NCBI RefSeq assembly: GCF_003386235.1
Contig: NZ_QRDZ01000019.1
Location: 62,001-126,000 of the forward strand
Direction of reading: 5' to 3'
DNA: 64,000 nucleotides
Source of the DNA: Cohnella phaseoli
GTDB taxonomy: Bacteria > Bacillota > Bacilli > Paenibacillales > Paenibacillaceae
This document shows, one piece after another, positions 42,162 through 51,098 of this stretch (the stretch's first letter is position 1; each line of letters starts with the position of its first letter). A model generated the notes under the pieces. That model was given only the letters and a program-made list of their open reading frames with translations. It was not told the DNA's origin and did not search any database. Both the position numbers and the translations under genes were made by a program.

Positions 42162-42476
42162 TTAAGCGCTTACACCAGATGACTGAGAAGATTCCTTTTT
42201 CGCAGCGCTGACCATCAACAGAATACCGGTAACGATGTGCATGATCATACCAACGAAAGGAATCCATGCGACCAAAGACGTTACGATTCCAAGAATGGAT
42301 CCGTATTTGACTTCGTTATTTTTGGACGAAAGTACTAACGTGATGATGTGCAAAATGAACATGACGACGAGCGGAGTGTAATAGGTTCCGATAATAATCA
42401 AGCCGCCCACGAACGGAATTCCCAAAAAGATCTCAAAAGCTCCCGTCACCCATTTCATTACCTTCGAACTTGTCAT
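42162..42476 (-). CDS. small membrane protein, unknown function
   Basis: The 104-residue protein has three or four hydrophobic segments ('AFEIFLGIPFVGGLIIIGTY', 'LVVMFILHIITLVL', 'GILGIVTSLVAWIPFVGMIM' region) and a Ser-rich tail. It looks like the small membrane proteins of Bacillales with no assigned role. ATG at 42476 follows TATGGAGG at 6 nt, so it is expressed as a real gene. Nothing around it suggests a function; it ends against the WYL pair and starts in a 167-bp gap without other features. Confidence 0.7.
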   Translation of the reverse strand: MTSSKVMKWVTGAFEIFLGIPFVGGLIIIGTYYTPLVVMFILHIITLVLSSKNNEVKYGSILGIVTSLVAWIPFVGMIMHIVTGILLMVSAAKKESSQSSGVSA

Positions 42477-42643
42477 AGAAATCCTCCATATCTGTTAGAT
42501 GTTAGGATCAATATAACAAAAGTACTAGGAAAAATCTACTACTTATTTCACAGGTTTTCCCTTTTATCCTATCAGACGTTGTCGATCCCGGACCGAATAT
42601 GTCGCAGGCGATTTCGATCCGGAATCCTACGCCAAGCTACCCT

Positions 42644-43318
42644 CTATTTCTGAACGATGCGCGCTTGCAGCTCCGCTTCGACTTGAGCGAACGTCGTCTG
42701 ATCGAGATCGCTCACAAGAATATCGGCTTGAACAAAGTCCATCTGCTTCGTAACCGGGTTCGGAACGGCCAGCCCCCACAATCCGGCGGCTTTGGCTGCG
42801 CGCAGTCCGTTCACCGAGTCTTCGATCGCAAGCGCTTCGTCCGGTTTAACTCCTAGAGCCTCTACCGCGCGAATATACAGCTCCGGATCGGGCTTGACCC
42901 GCTTCACGTCGTCGGAGGAACGGATGACCTCGAAATAATCTCTGATCCCCTGCCGGCGAAGATGCCCCTCTATCCAAGCAAGATCCGAACTGGAGGCAAG
43001 ACCGATTTTCCAGCCCAAGCTGCGCGCCTCCTCCAACCGATCCAGCACGCCGAGACGAAGAGAGGCACTCTGCAGCCGTTCAACGTGCCTCGTCCGATAC
43101 ATTTTGTGCAGCCCATCCTTATCCAACGTTTTGCCCGTTCTGGTCTGCAGGTCCGCATGCGGATCGAAGCCGCCGATCGTACCGATGCATACGGCCCAAG
43201 TCTCCAACGCAAGCTCCTGCCCATGATCCGCATAGATGCTGTTGATGGACTCGTAAGCGCTAGATTCGGTATCCATCAACGTCCCGTCAAAATCGAACAC
43301 GACTGCTTTCAATGCCAC
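42644..43318 (-). CDS. HAD-superfamily phosphatase, beta-phosphoglucomutase-like
   Basis: The 224-residue protein has all HAD motifs: 'VVFDFDGTLMDTE' (nucleophile Asp), 'GLASSSD', the motif III lysine in 'RVKPDPELY' and 'AIEDSVNGLRAAKAAG'. The cap domain and length match the subfamily I phosphatases related to beta-phosphoglucomutase, which act on small sugar phosphates. The likely start is GTG at 43318. It stands alone between two minus-strand units; the substrate is unknown. Confidence 0.88.
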   Translation of the reverse strand: MALKAVVFDFDGTLMDTESSAYESINSIYADHGQELALETWAVCIGTIGGFDPHADLQTRTGKTLDKDGLHKMYRTRHVERLQSASLRLGVLDRLEEARSLGWKIGLASSSDLAWIEGHLRRQGIRDYFEVIRSSDDVKRVKPDPELYIRAVEALGVKPDEALAIEDSVNGLRAAKAAGLWGLAVPNPVTKQMDFVQADILVSDLDQTTFAQVEAELQARIVQK

Positions 43319-43445
43319 TTTGCACCCACACTCCCGTTTCTCTATTTTGCGTTAACGCTTCTATTGTACCGGAAGTTGGAGCTTTGTGCCCCTTTGAAGT
43401 TTGCCTAAACGTCGAATGGCCTAAGCCCCTCGCCCGCCAAGCGCT

Positions 43446-46400
43446 TCAACTGGGAGGTAATTGAGAGCTCAATACACTCCCCGGAGTAGGGGGCTGATTG
43501 GTCGACAGCTTGCTCATTTTGTAGGTTCCGTCCAGCGGGCTTCCGTAGACAATGCTTGATCCGTCTAACGTCGTATCCAAAAACGAAATCACATGCTCTC
43601 CGTCCACGATCGGGCCGTATTCCGCACTTGTACCTTCGTTATACACGGCCATGGATACGACGGAGTCATTCGAATCGCGCACGAGCTGCACCCATGTCGC
43701 GTTGCCGTTCAACGCTTTGTTCTGCCGCGAGGTGGCATTCAGAATATAGGCGTCAGATGTGGTCAGCGACGTATTGTAAGCCGCATTGAAATCCGCCAGC
43801 GTCTTGGTGCTGCCAGGCAGACGCAGCCACAGCACTTTCGCCGATTGGGCCGGGATGACGAAGCTGCCCGTCACGTCCAGCTTGTCGTTTTCGTCGGTAT
43901 AATCGTAACGTATGGCGTAGTCTCCAAGATTGATCGCGTTCTTCGTGTTGTTGTAGACTTCGATGAAGTCAAACTCGTCGACATCCGGACCGGTGCCCCC
44001 GGGAGAATTGCCCGCCAGCTCGGTAATGAGCAGTTCGGGAACGATCACGGAATTGGAGATCGTCCGGGATACGCCGTCGATCGTCGCCGTGGCTTGGACT
44101 AATATTTTGACTCCCGCGGATGCCGGAACCTGCGCCGTAACCGCCGTCGCCGATCCCGAAGCAGCAATCGACGATAAAGTCGTTACGCCGATCTCGTTCG
44201 CCGGATCGAAGCTGTCTTTGAAAAACTTTACTACCACGTTCGTAAGCGCGGAAACTCCGTTATTATGAACGGTCGCTTCGACTTGAACCGGCGCGGCTCC
44301 GGTTGTTTGGCGGTTTCCCATACTTAGCTCCATGGGCATCGGATCGACGATCCAGATTGGGGCCGTCACGGCCCAATCCCCGTCGCTCTGCTCCACCCGG
44401 GCAAAATAATAACCGTATTGCGGCGGTAGCGAGGCGGTTAATCGCGCTTTGCGGCTGCTGAACGTCTGGGATGCGACGACTCTTCCGTTATTGGAATACA
44501 CCGTTATCTTCGAAATATTGTCCGCAGTCGGATTCACCGCCGTAACATCAATGTTAAGCGTCCCAGGGCTAGTGAGCTTGGAGCCCATTTCCGCGCCGTT
44601 GATTTTGAAGTTGACGCGAAGATCGGCATCGCCGTAGCTGGAATACACCCTTCGCTTACGCATCGCGTCCAGAATGCTGTCTCGAGTATTGGATTCCGCC
44701 AATACGACCGTGCGGCTCTTCGTACTTAGCCAGTTCGCCGCGTGATCGTCTCCGCCGAAGGTGGGGGCGAAATGCCAGCCCTTATCCAATCCCCTCTTAA
44801 AGTACTCGAATTGACGGTCGGTCCGCACTTCGATTAACGGAATCAAGTCGTACGTCAAAGGATCACCATCCGGATTAGTAAAATCGTTGAATTCGCCGAA
44901 ATGATCCTCCGGATGGTTGAATTGCGCCACCGCTTCCGGGGTCGCCCTCAGCTCATCGAACAAACTCGGGAAGCTCTTGTTGTAGCGCTCATAGAACCAT
45001 TCGGTATTAAACACGTTCAAATGGCCGTAATAACCGGTATTGTGGTTATACGCGATCTCGAAGCCCGGGAAGGAGGAGTAGGTGGACGGAAAATTGTGAA
45101 GATCGGCTTGCAGCCGAATATCCCGCCATTCCTCGCTCTGTGGATAGTCGGTCCGGTGATCCAGCTCTTCCCCATGCTCCGAGAGGAAGAAGAAATCCGC
45201 GCCCCGATCCTTTGTATCCTTGTACGCCTGCGCAGGCGTTCCCTTCCCATACGTATCATATTCTGTATGACCGTGAACGTCTCCGTAAAACCAGTTGTAC
45301 GTCTCCCCTGGCGTTGCGTACTGACTGGAGGCTACCTTGCGCATGTTCGTCGTGTTATCGACAGGGTAGCTGTAGACGATGCTTTTATCCTCGGCGGTAT
45401 CGACCGTAGCGGTCGTATCGTTCGACGTCCCGTCGTTGTAGGTGACTCGGCTGACTTCCGTCCCCCCGTCCGTGTAGAGTGCCAGAGACTTTTTCCCCGT
45501 ATTCGCCAATCCCTGGGCTGCCGTCTCGAAGGGGTAAATGACAGAATCTTCGACATATACGTCGTAATGGTTTTTGAAGTCGGCGATCGTCTTCCCCGCG
45601 CTTTCCGTGCGCTGCAGCCATACGACGACGCGGCTCTTCGCCGGCACGGTATGGTTTGCCCACAAATCCCAGGTAACATAGGTCGACGGACTGGCCGTAT
45701 TGTAATACCACTGGAATTTGTATCCTGCCAGATCAATCGAGGAAGAGGAGTTATTATACAGCTCGATATACTCGTAAGCATCGTTCGGGCTGCCGCCGCC
45801 GGCAGACGAATTCGGCATGAGCTCCGTGATCCAGATGTTCGGGTAGGACGGAAGAGCTCCCGGCGTCGCCTTCTGATTCGAAGCGATTTTGCGCATGGTG
45901 ATATTGCCGGGAAACTCATATTCCGGATACTCGTAGACGATACCGCCGTCGGCAATCGCGGTGTCTTCCCATCTGTCCGTATTGTTGAAGACGGCATCGT
46001 TGTATTTCGCGATGCTCACTTCCTCTCCGGTATCCCGTGCAAGCACGACCTTCTGGACGCCCGTATTCGGAAGTCTCTCCGTCCCGGGAACAGTTAGAAT
46101 ATAACTGTTCGCCGTCGTCAGACTCACACCGTAATGAGCATTAAAATCGGCAAGTGTCAGCCCTGCAGCATAAACGTTGTACACCCATACGACCATTACG
46201 CCTCCGGCCGGGATCGTCTTGCTAGCTGTAATATCCCAGGTTTGACTCGTCGTAGGCGTCGTCCAAACCTTCAACCGGTAATCGGCCAGATCAACGCTGC
46301 TCGAACCAGTATTGTGAAGCTCGATATACTCGTAGGAGTCCGTAGGATCGGTAGGCGACTTGTTCGGCTGCGGGACCATTTCCGTAATGATGACTTGAGG

Positions 46401-46493
46401 AACGGCTGAAGCGCTAACGCTATCAACTCCCCCCATAGGCAAAGACGACAATAAGAGAAGACATCCCAGTACCCGTACCAAGCACTTTTTCAT
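43446..46493 (-). CDS. secreted lamin-tail and PHP-domain metallohydrolase
   Basis: The 1,015-residue protein has a signal peptide ('CLVRVLGCLLLLSSLPMGG'). Two lamin-tail domains follow (about 30-190 and 195-375, each with 'EYIELHNTG' or 'EYIELYNNS'). A PHP/CehA-type metallohydrolase domain (about 385-650) has the metal-binding 'YGDVHGHTEYD', 'FFLSEHGEELDH' and 'FGGDDHAANW'. A CARDB-like beta-sandwich and a third lamin-tail domain (about 835-990) complete it. Such enzymes cleave phosphoesters or related bonds. ATG at 46493 follows GGAGG. It is the last gene of the system III operon, 23 bp behind the HAD gene, pointing to a phosphorylated or nucleic-acid-like substrate. Confidence 0.82.
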   Translation of the reverse strand: MKKCLVRVLGCLLLLSSLPMGGVDSVSASAVPQVIITEMVPQPNKSPTDPTDSYEYIELHNTGSSSVDLADYRLKVWTTPTTSQTWDITASKTIPAGGVMVVWVYNVYAAGLTLADFNAHYGVSLTTANSYILTVPGTERLPNTGVQKVVLARDTGEEVSIAKYNDAVFNNTDRWEDTAIADGGIVYEYPEYEFPGNITMRKIASNQKATPGALPSYPNIWITELMPNSSAGGGSPNDAYEYIELYNNSSSSIDLAGYKFQWYYNTASPSTYVTWDLWANHTVPAKSRVVVWLQRTESAGKTIADFKNHYDVYVEDSVIYPFETAAQGLANTGKKSLALYTDGGTEVSRVTYNDGTSNDTTATVDTAEDKSIVYSYPVDNTTNMRKVASSQYATPGETYNWFYGDVHGHTEYDTYGKGTPAQAYKDTKDRGADFFFLSEHGEELDHRTDYPQSEEWRDIRLQADLHNFPSTYSSFPGFEIAYNHNTGYYGHLNVFNTEWFYERYNKSFPSLFDELRATPEAVAQFNHPEDHFGEFNDFTNPDGDPLTYDLIPLIEVRTDRQFEYFKRGLDKGWHFAPTFGGDDHAANWLSTKSRTVVLAESNTRDSILDAMRKRRVYSSYGDADLRVNFKINGAEMGSKLTSPGTLNIDVTAVNPTADNISKITVYSNNGRVVASQTFSSRKARLTASLPPQYGYYFARVEQSDGDWAVTAPIWIVDPMPMELSMGNRQTTGAAPVQVEATVHNNGVSALTNVVVKFFKDSFDPANEIGVTTLSSIAASGSATAVTAQVPASAGVKILVQATATIDGVSRTISNSVIVPELLITELAGNSPGGTGPDVDEFDFIEVYNNTKNAINLGDYAIRYDYTDENDKLDVTGSFVIPAQSAKVLWLRLPGSTKTLADFNAAYNTSLTTSDAYILNATSRQNKALNGNATWVQLVRDSNDSVVSMAVYNEGTSAEYGPIVDGEHVISFLDTTLDGSSIVYGSPLDGTYKMSKLSTNQPPTPGSVLSSQLPPS

Positions 46494-46516
46494 GTCAAAT
46501 CCTCCATTCGCAGATG

Positions 46517-47320
46517 TTAGTTCAACTGCCAGCCATTCTTTGCGCACAACGCTTCAAAAGCCTGAACGATTCCCGCCCCGCAATCGGCCTCCCCGACAAC
46601 CCCTCCCATTTCCAGCACTCGCCGCTTCACTTCCGGATGAGCGTTGCCCGGGCAGATCGCATGCGCCGCCACGGCAGGGTCCATCATAGGCAAGTCGGGA
46701 AGCTCGTCTCCGGCTACGACGATTTGATCGGGAGTCAGATCGTGAAGCCTCATCGCTTCCCGTATCGGCTTGTCCTTCGTCAGAAACGCCGGATGGGCAT
46801 GAAACCTCTTCTCATGTGGAAGAAGGCTGATGACAAGCTCCGGCAGCTGCGGCTGACGCTCGCGCAAATAGGCGAACATGGCTTCAAGCTGCCCCTCTAC
46901 AGGCGTAAGCGCAAACCAAAATCCGTTAAACAGGATAAAACCGGAATCGAAACGCCCGCACATCTCCTTGACGAACGGATGCAGCCCGGATCGGCACACC
47001 TCTGCCAGACGCTCCCTGTGCTGTGCGGTGTAGGGCTGAACCTCCGCTAATTCACCTCCTTTCAGCACGCCTAGCTCCATGCCGACGCTACCCGATATAT
47101 AGAGAGGACGGCTCACCATCGAGCTTGCGGCAATCAGATCGATCTGAGGCCTGGCCTCCCATGCCGTGTTTGTCATCCATTGGCAGCCGCTTCGATCCAG
47201 GCGATCAAGCAGCCGGCAGACCGCGTCCGGAATGCGGGAGTAAGGACGGAGCCCGCCTCCAAGCAAGGTTCCGTCCAAATCCGTTACGAATAATCGAGGG
47301 AAGGACTCTGTACGGTTCAT
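46517..47320 (-). CDS. HAD-superfamily hydrolase, Cof/sucrose-phosphatase-like
   Basis: The 267-residue protein has HAD motif I 'FVTDLDGTLLGGG' near the N-terminus, a Cof-type C2 cap, and late motifs 'DQIVVAGDELPDLPMM' and 'AICPGNAHPEV'. It would dephosphorylate a sugar phosphate in the cytosol. Its ATG overlaps the stop of the permease gene, so translation is coupled and the enzyme probably acts on what system III imports. Confidence 0.85.
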   Translation of the reverse strand: MNRTESFPRLFVTDLDGTLLGGGLRPYSRIPDAVCRLLDRLDRSGCQWMTNTAWEARPQIDLIAASSMVSRPLYISGSVGMELGVLKGGELAEVQPYTAQHRERLAEVCRSGLHPFVKEMCGRFDSGFILFNGFWFALTPVEGQLEAMFAYLRERQPQLPELVISLLPHEKRFHAHPAFLTKDKPIREAMRLHDLTPDQIVVAGDELPDLPMMDPAVAAHAICPGNAHPEVKRRVLEMGGVVGEADCGAGIVQAFEALCAKNGWQLN

Positions 47321-48204
47321 TCTTTCACGCTCCCGACCGTAATGCCTTTAATGAAATAACGTTGAAGAAACGGATAGACGACCATAATCGGCAGCGCACC
47401 GAGGAAAATCTGCGCCGAACGAAGCGTCTTCTCGCTTAATCGGTTCAACGCTCCCAGATCCTCCGTGGAGATCGCCTCGATGTTGATTTTGGTAACAAGC
47501 GTGTATAGGTAGCTTTGCAGCGGATAATGGCTTGGGGAATTCATATACAAAATCCCGTCGAACCAAGAATTCCAGTGGCCGACCAGCGTGAACAGCAGGA
47601 TCGTGGCGATTGCCGGCAGCGATATCGGCAAGTAGATCCTCGCCAGAATCTTGAGCTGGCCCGCTCCGTCCACGATCGCGGCTTCCTCCAAATCCCTGGG
47701 CACCGACCGGAAAAAGTTAAGCAGCATGACCATGTGCCATACGCTCAACGCGCCGGGTAAGATCAAAGCCCAGATCGAGTCCATAATTCCGGTCTCTTTC
47801 ACAACGATATAGGTCGGGATGAGACCTCCCCCGAGAAACATCGTCACGGCAAAAAACCACACGTACATCGTCCGCAGACGAAATCTCTCCACTTCCTTGG
47901 ACAGCGGATACGCCGCCATGACGACAAGCGCCATATTGATCGCGGTCCCCAGCACGACCCTTTGCAGACTGACGACCAGCGAATCCAGAAATTCCGGCTT
48001 CTGGCCGAGGAACCGATAGGCTTCAAGCGTAAAGCCGACTGGCCATAGCTTAACTTGGTTGGACAAGGCGGCGATATTGGAGCTAAGCGATACGGACAGC
48101 AGATGGATAAAAGGCAGCAGCCCTAGCACAAACAAGCTGGCGAGCACAATCGAATTGATCACAATGAATAATTGGCGGCTGAACGCCATTCTCCGAAACG
48201 GCAT
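47317..48204 (-). CDS. YtcP-type carbohydrate ABC transporter permease, system III
   Basis: The 295-residue CUT1 permease has about six helices and the EAA loop 'RDLEEAAIVDGAGQLKILAR', and ends 'YFIKGITVGSVKE' as do the YtcP-like proteins of systems I and IV. ATG at 48204 follows GGGGGAAAACGC. It follows the LplB-like gene after 19 bp and overlaps the HAD gene. Confidence 0.92.
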   Translation of the reverse strand: MPFRRMAFSRQLFIVINSIVLASLFVLGLLPFIHLLSVSLSSNIAALSNQVKLWPVGFTLEAYRFLGQKPEFLDSLVVSLQRVVLGTAINMALVVMAAYPLSKEVERFRLRTMYVWFFAVTMFLGGGLIPTYIVVKETGIMDSIWALILPGALSVWHMVMLLNFFRSVPRDLEEAAIVDGAGQLKILARIYLPISLPAIATILLFTLVGHWNSWFDGILYMNSPSHYPLQSYLYTLVTKINIEAISTEDLGALNRLSEKTLRSAQIFLGALPIMVVYPFLQRYFIKGITVGSVKE

Positions 48205-48223
48205 GCGTTTTCCCCCAATGCAG

Positions 48224-49135
48224 TTAGAATATACGGTATTTGCTGAACCGATAGGCCAGATAGTAGGACAGGCTGACTAGAAATAAGGAAATGACGGATT
48301 TGAACAGCCCGATCGCCGCGGCGGGAGAATACTGCTGGTCAAACAGGCCAAGACGGTACACGAAGGTGTCGATCACGTCGGCGCTGCTGTATACGGTCGG
48401 GTTGTAGAGCACAAGCACCTGCTCGAATCCCGCGTTAAGAATTCCTCCAATGCTAAGCGTGCTGATTAGAATAATGATGGGCGCCATCCCGGGAAGCGTC
48501 ACATGGATCGCCTGCTTCCATCTGCCCGCCCCGTCTACCTGCGCCGCTTCATAGAGATTTTGATTAATGCCCGCGATCGATGCGAGGAAAATAATCATGT
48601 TGTAGCCCATCCCTTTCCACACATCGGAACCGACAAGGATGGCGCGAAACCATCCGGCATCGCCCATAAAAAGCACCGGATCGAGTCCCAACCAAGCGAA
48701 CAGCGCATTGATCGGCCCCTTGAAAGAGAACAGCTCGAACAGAACTCCTCCCAGAATCGTCCACGATAAGAAAAAGGGCAGAAACACGCTCGTCTGCACG
48801 GAACGCACGAACCAGCTTTTCGTCGCCTCGTTGAGCAGCAGCGCCAGAAGGAGCGGCACGGCCAGACCGAACACGATTTTCAGCACGGCGATCTCCAGGG
48901 TGTTCCAGAATACTTGACTGAAATCCGGTAAATTGAAAATGTATTCGAAGTTTTTCATCCCGACCCACTTGGAATGAAAGAAACCGGCGATCGGCTGGAA
49001 CTTCTGGAACGCCATCGCAAGTCCGGCAAGCGGTCCATAATGATAGATAGCAATAAACACGACTCCCGGCAAAAGCAGCAGATGAAACGGCAGCTCTTCC
49101 TTGAGACGGAGCATTTTTTTAGACGTACGATTCAT
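48224..49135 (-). CDS. LplB-type carbohydrate ABC transporter permease, system III
   Basis: The 303-residue permease starts 'MNRTSKKMLRLKEELPFHLL' and ends 'SYYLAYRFSKYRIF', typical of LplB-like proteins, with the EAA loop 'YEAAQVDGAGRWKQAIHVTL'. ATG at 49135 follows AGGAGG; an ATG three codons upstream is too close to that site. A hairpin separates it from the lipoprotein gene. Confidence 0.92.
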   Translation of the reverse strand: MNRTSKKMLRLKEELPFHLLLLPGVVFIAIYHYGPLAGLAMAFQKFQPIAGFFHSKWVGMKNFEYIFNLPDFSQVFWNTLEIAVLKIVFGLAVPLLLALLLNEATKSWFVRSVQTSVFLPFFLSWTILGGVLFELFSFKGPINALFAWLGLDPVLFMGDAGWFRAILVGSDVWKGMGYNMIIFLASIAGINQNLYEAAQVDGAGRWKQAIHVTLPGMAPIIILISTLSIGGILNAGFEQVLVLYNPTVYSSADVIDTFVYRLGLFDQQYSPAAAIGLFKSVISLFLVSLSYYLAYRFSKYRIF

Positions 49136-49187
49136 GCTTGGCATTCCTCCTTGCAGGCTTTCAATAATCGCATTTGGCTATAAGAAA

Positions 49188-49216
49188 GGGAGAGCCGCGC
49201 TTCCATCCGCTCTCCC
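49188..49216 (-). terminator. intercistronic hairpin after the lipoprotein gene, system III
   Basis: GGGAGAGC and GGCTCTCCC flank a 12-nt loop, followed by TTTCTTAT on the minus strand. It can act as a leaky terminator between the lipoprotein and permease genes. Confidence 0.6.
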
Positions 49217-49255
49217 TAATTTGAATCTTGATCCGGCTGACGTTAGCCCGTCGCG

Positions 49256-50971
49256 CTATTTCATCGGATTTTTGGCATACCAGTCGTTCACTTCCGCGGT
49301 AATGTCGTTGCCGCCAAGCTTCTTCCAGTCCTCTACGTACTTGTCGAACTCGTCGACGGACGCGGAGCCCATAATGATCTTCGTGAAGGTTTCGTCCGTC
49401 AGCTTGAGCAGGGAAGCCCCTTTCTCCACCTGGGTAGGCGTAGGCGGTCCCGCGAAGCCGCTGCGCACAATCTGACCCGAGTCGCGAACCTGGCGCGTGA
49501 CGCCCCAGCCGCCATCCTCCGAAGCCCGGCTGAAGGTCAGCCCCCAGCTGGCTTGATCGCCGGACGCATACTTTTTGGCGGTTTCGTACAGCAAAGCGCC
49601 AGAACCATTCTCAAACTCATAGCTGTCGTTGTTCGCCTTCAGCGCTTCGTTCACTTGAATATAGTTCGTCTCCATCTCGGTCGGATTGCTGACTCGCGGC
49701 TCAAACCATTCGTACACGTAACCGTTGGCCGGCGTGGCGACATCGTTGTACTCCTTCTTCGTCATTTCCGGATAGAAATTGGCCATCTTGATCGCCGCCT
49801 CGGGATGGGCGAAGTTTTTGTTTACGACCAAGATTTTGCCAAGCCGGGCGCGGGGAACGAGAGATTTACCCGGATTCCCGTTATAGGAAGGCAGCGGCAC
49901 GTTAATCCATTCGGCTTTAGGATCGTTATCCTTAACGAGATTAAGCGGCCAATTCGGGTACCACCATTCGCCGAACGACAGGCCGACTTTGCCCGCGATC
50001 ATGTCCTCAACGACTTTGTTCTCGTCCTTGAACGCCCATTCCTTATCGAGCAGCCCCTTCTTGTACCAGTCGGCCAGCTTGGCGAGCGCATCCTTCGTCT
50101 CGGGAAGCGTCTCTCCGGCAACCAGCTTGCCGTCCGCCCCTGGTATAAAGTTATAGGGATAGGCACCCAGAGTATAGAAGAAGCCTCTTGCATCGAATCC
50201 CCAGAAGTTAAGCGATTTCATAAGCGCCAATCCGTAAGTGTCCTGCTGGCCGTCCTGATCCGGATCGTTGTGCGCAAAAGCATCCGCCACCTTCTCCAAC
50301 TCCTCGAACGTTCGAGGAGCCTCAAGACCGACGTTTTTCAGCCAATCAGCACGAATCCATAAGGTTTGCAGAGATTGGTTGGCGTCGGAGTAGCTCGGCA
50401 GACCGAGAAGCTTGCCGTCCTCCGACTTCATCATGTTCATCGTGGCTCCGCCGTCGAATTCCATCCATTTCTTGATCGTGGGCGATGCGTAATCCCGGTA
50501 CGCTTCGGTAAGATCGCCTAGAATGCCTTGCTCCTTGAACTGCTCGAATGTCACCTGGTCGACCCACATCACGTCCGGCAGATCGCCCGAAGCGATAGAC
50601 AGTTTGAACTTCTGGGTAAACTGCTCGTAAGGTACGGTCCAGGCATACTTTACTTCGATATTGGTCATTTCTTTGAGCTTTTTCAAATATCCGTTCTGAT
50701 CCGGCGTCAGCCCGGAAGGAACGTCTTTGGACTCCGGCGTCCTTGCGCCCAGCACCATCGATACGGTAACCGGCTCCGGGTACTTGCCGAGCGGCTCCTT
50801 CGGTTGTTCCGCCGCAGAAGGGGAAGCCGACTCCGAAGCCGGCGCGGAAGAGGAGGCTTCCGGGCTGGAGGAGGACGGTGAAGAAGAACCGTTGGAATTG
50901 CTGCATGCCGCCAGCATCAGCGCGGCAACCATTAGCACGGTGATCAGACCGGATCCCGTTTTTATTCTCAT
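49256..50971 (-). CDS. LplA-type extracellular sugar-binding lipoprotein, system III
   Basis: The 571-residue protein has a lipoprotein signal with lipobox 'LMLAAC', a Ser/Pro/Glu linker and an LplA-like binding domain ('LGKYPEPVTVSMVLG', 'LWIRADWLKNVGLE', 'DPDQDGQQDTYGLAL', C-terminal 'VEDWKKLGGNDI'). It delivers ligand to the two permeases encoded next. ATG at 50971 follows AGGGAG; a GTG four codons upstream overlaps that site. The promoter at 51035-51098 has the bipartite operator seen in system I. Confidence 0.92.
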   Translation of the reverse strand: MRIKTGSGLITVLMVAALMLAACSNSNGSSSPSSSSPEASSSAPASESASPSAAEQPKEPLGKYPEPVTVSMVLGARTPESKDVPSGLTPDQNGYLKKLKEMTNIEVKYAWTVPYEQFTQKFKLSIASGDLPDVMWVDQVTFEQFKEQGILGDLTEAYRDYASPTIKKWMEFDGGATMNMMKSEDGKLLGLPSYSDANQSLQTLWIRADWLKNVGLEAPRTFEELEKVADAFAHNDPDQDGQQDTYGLALMKSLNFWGFDARGFFYTLGAYPYNFIPGADGKLVAGETLPETKDALAKLADWYKKGLLDKEWAFKDENKVVEDMIAGKVGLSFGEWWYPNWPLNLVKDNDPKAEWINVPLPSYNGNPGKSLVPRARLGKILVVNKNFAHPEAAIKMANFYPEMTKKEYNDVATPANGYVYEWFEPRVSNPTEMETNYIQVNEALKANNDSYEFENGSGALLYETAKKYASGDQASWGLTFSRASEDGGWGVTRQVRDSGQIVRSGFAGPPTPTQVEKGASLLKLTDETFTKIIMGSASVDEFDKYVEDWKKLGGNDITAEVNDWYAKNPMK

Positions 50972-51034
50972 AGCGTTGACCACTCCCTGATATGAATTTC
51001 AAGCGTCTGCGTAAGTCTCGAGCCTTACCTCTTC

Positions 51035-51098
51035 ATGATAGAAGGTCACGCGGGGAGCGGACAATCACAAACGGTTGACATCCTTGAACTTCGTTTAC
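51035..51098 (-). promoter_or_regulatory. activator-type promoter of the system III transporter operon
   Basis: GTAAAC (51093-51098, overlapping the regulator stop codon) and GTCAAC (51074-51079) are 13 bp apart and end exactly 33 bp before -10 TATCAT (51035-51040). The layout is identical to the system I promoters with GTCAAC in place of GGTAAC. Confidence 0.6.

Noticed and set aside
44901..46097. 398-codon open frame on the plus strand opposite the lamin-tail/PHP gene
   Set aside because: Antisense shadow with low-complexity basic composition; the opposite strand carries recognisable domains.
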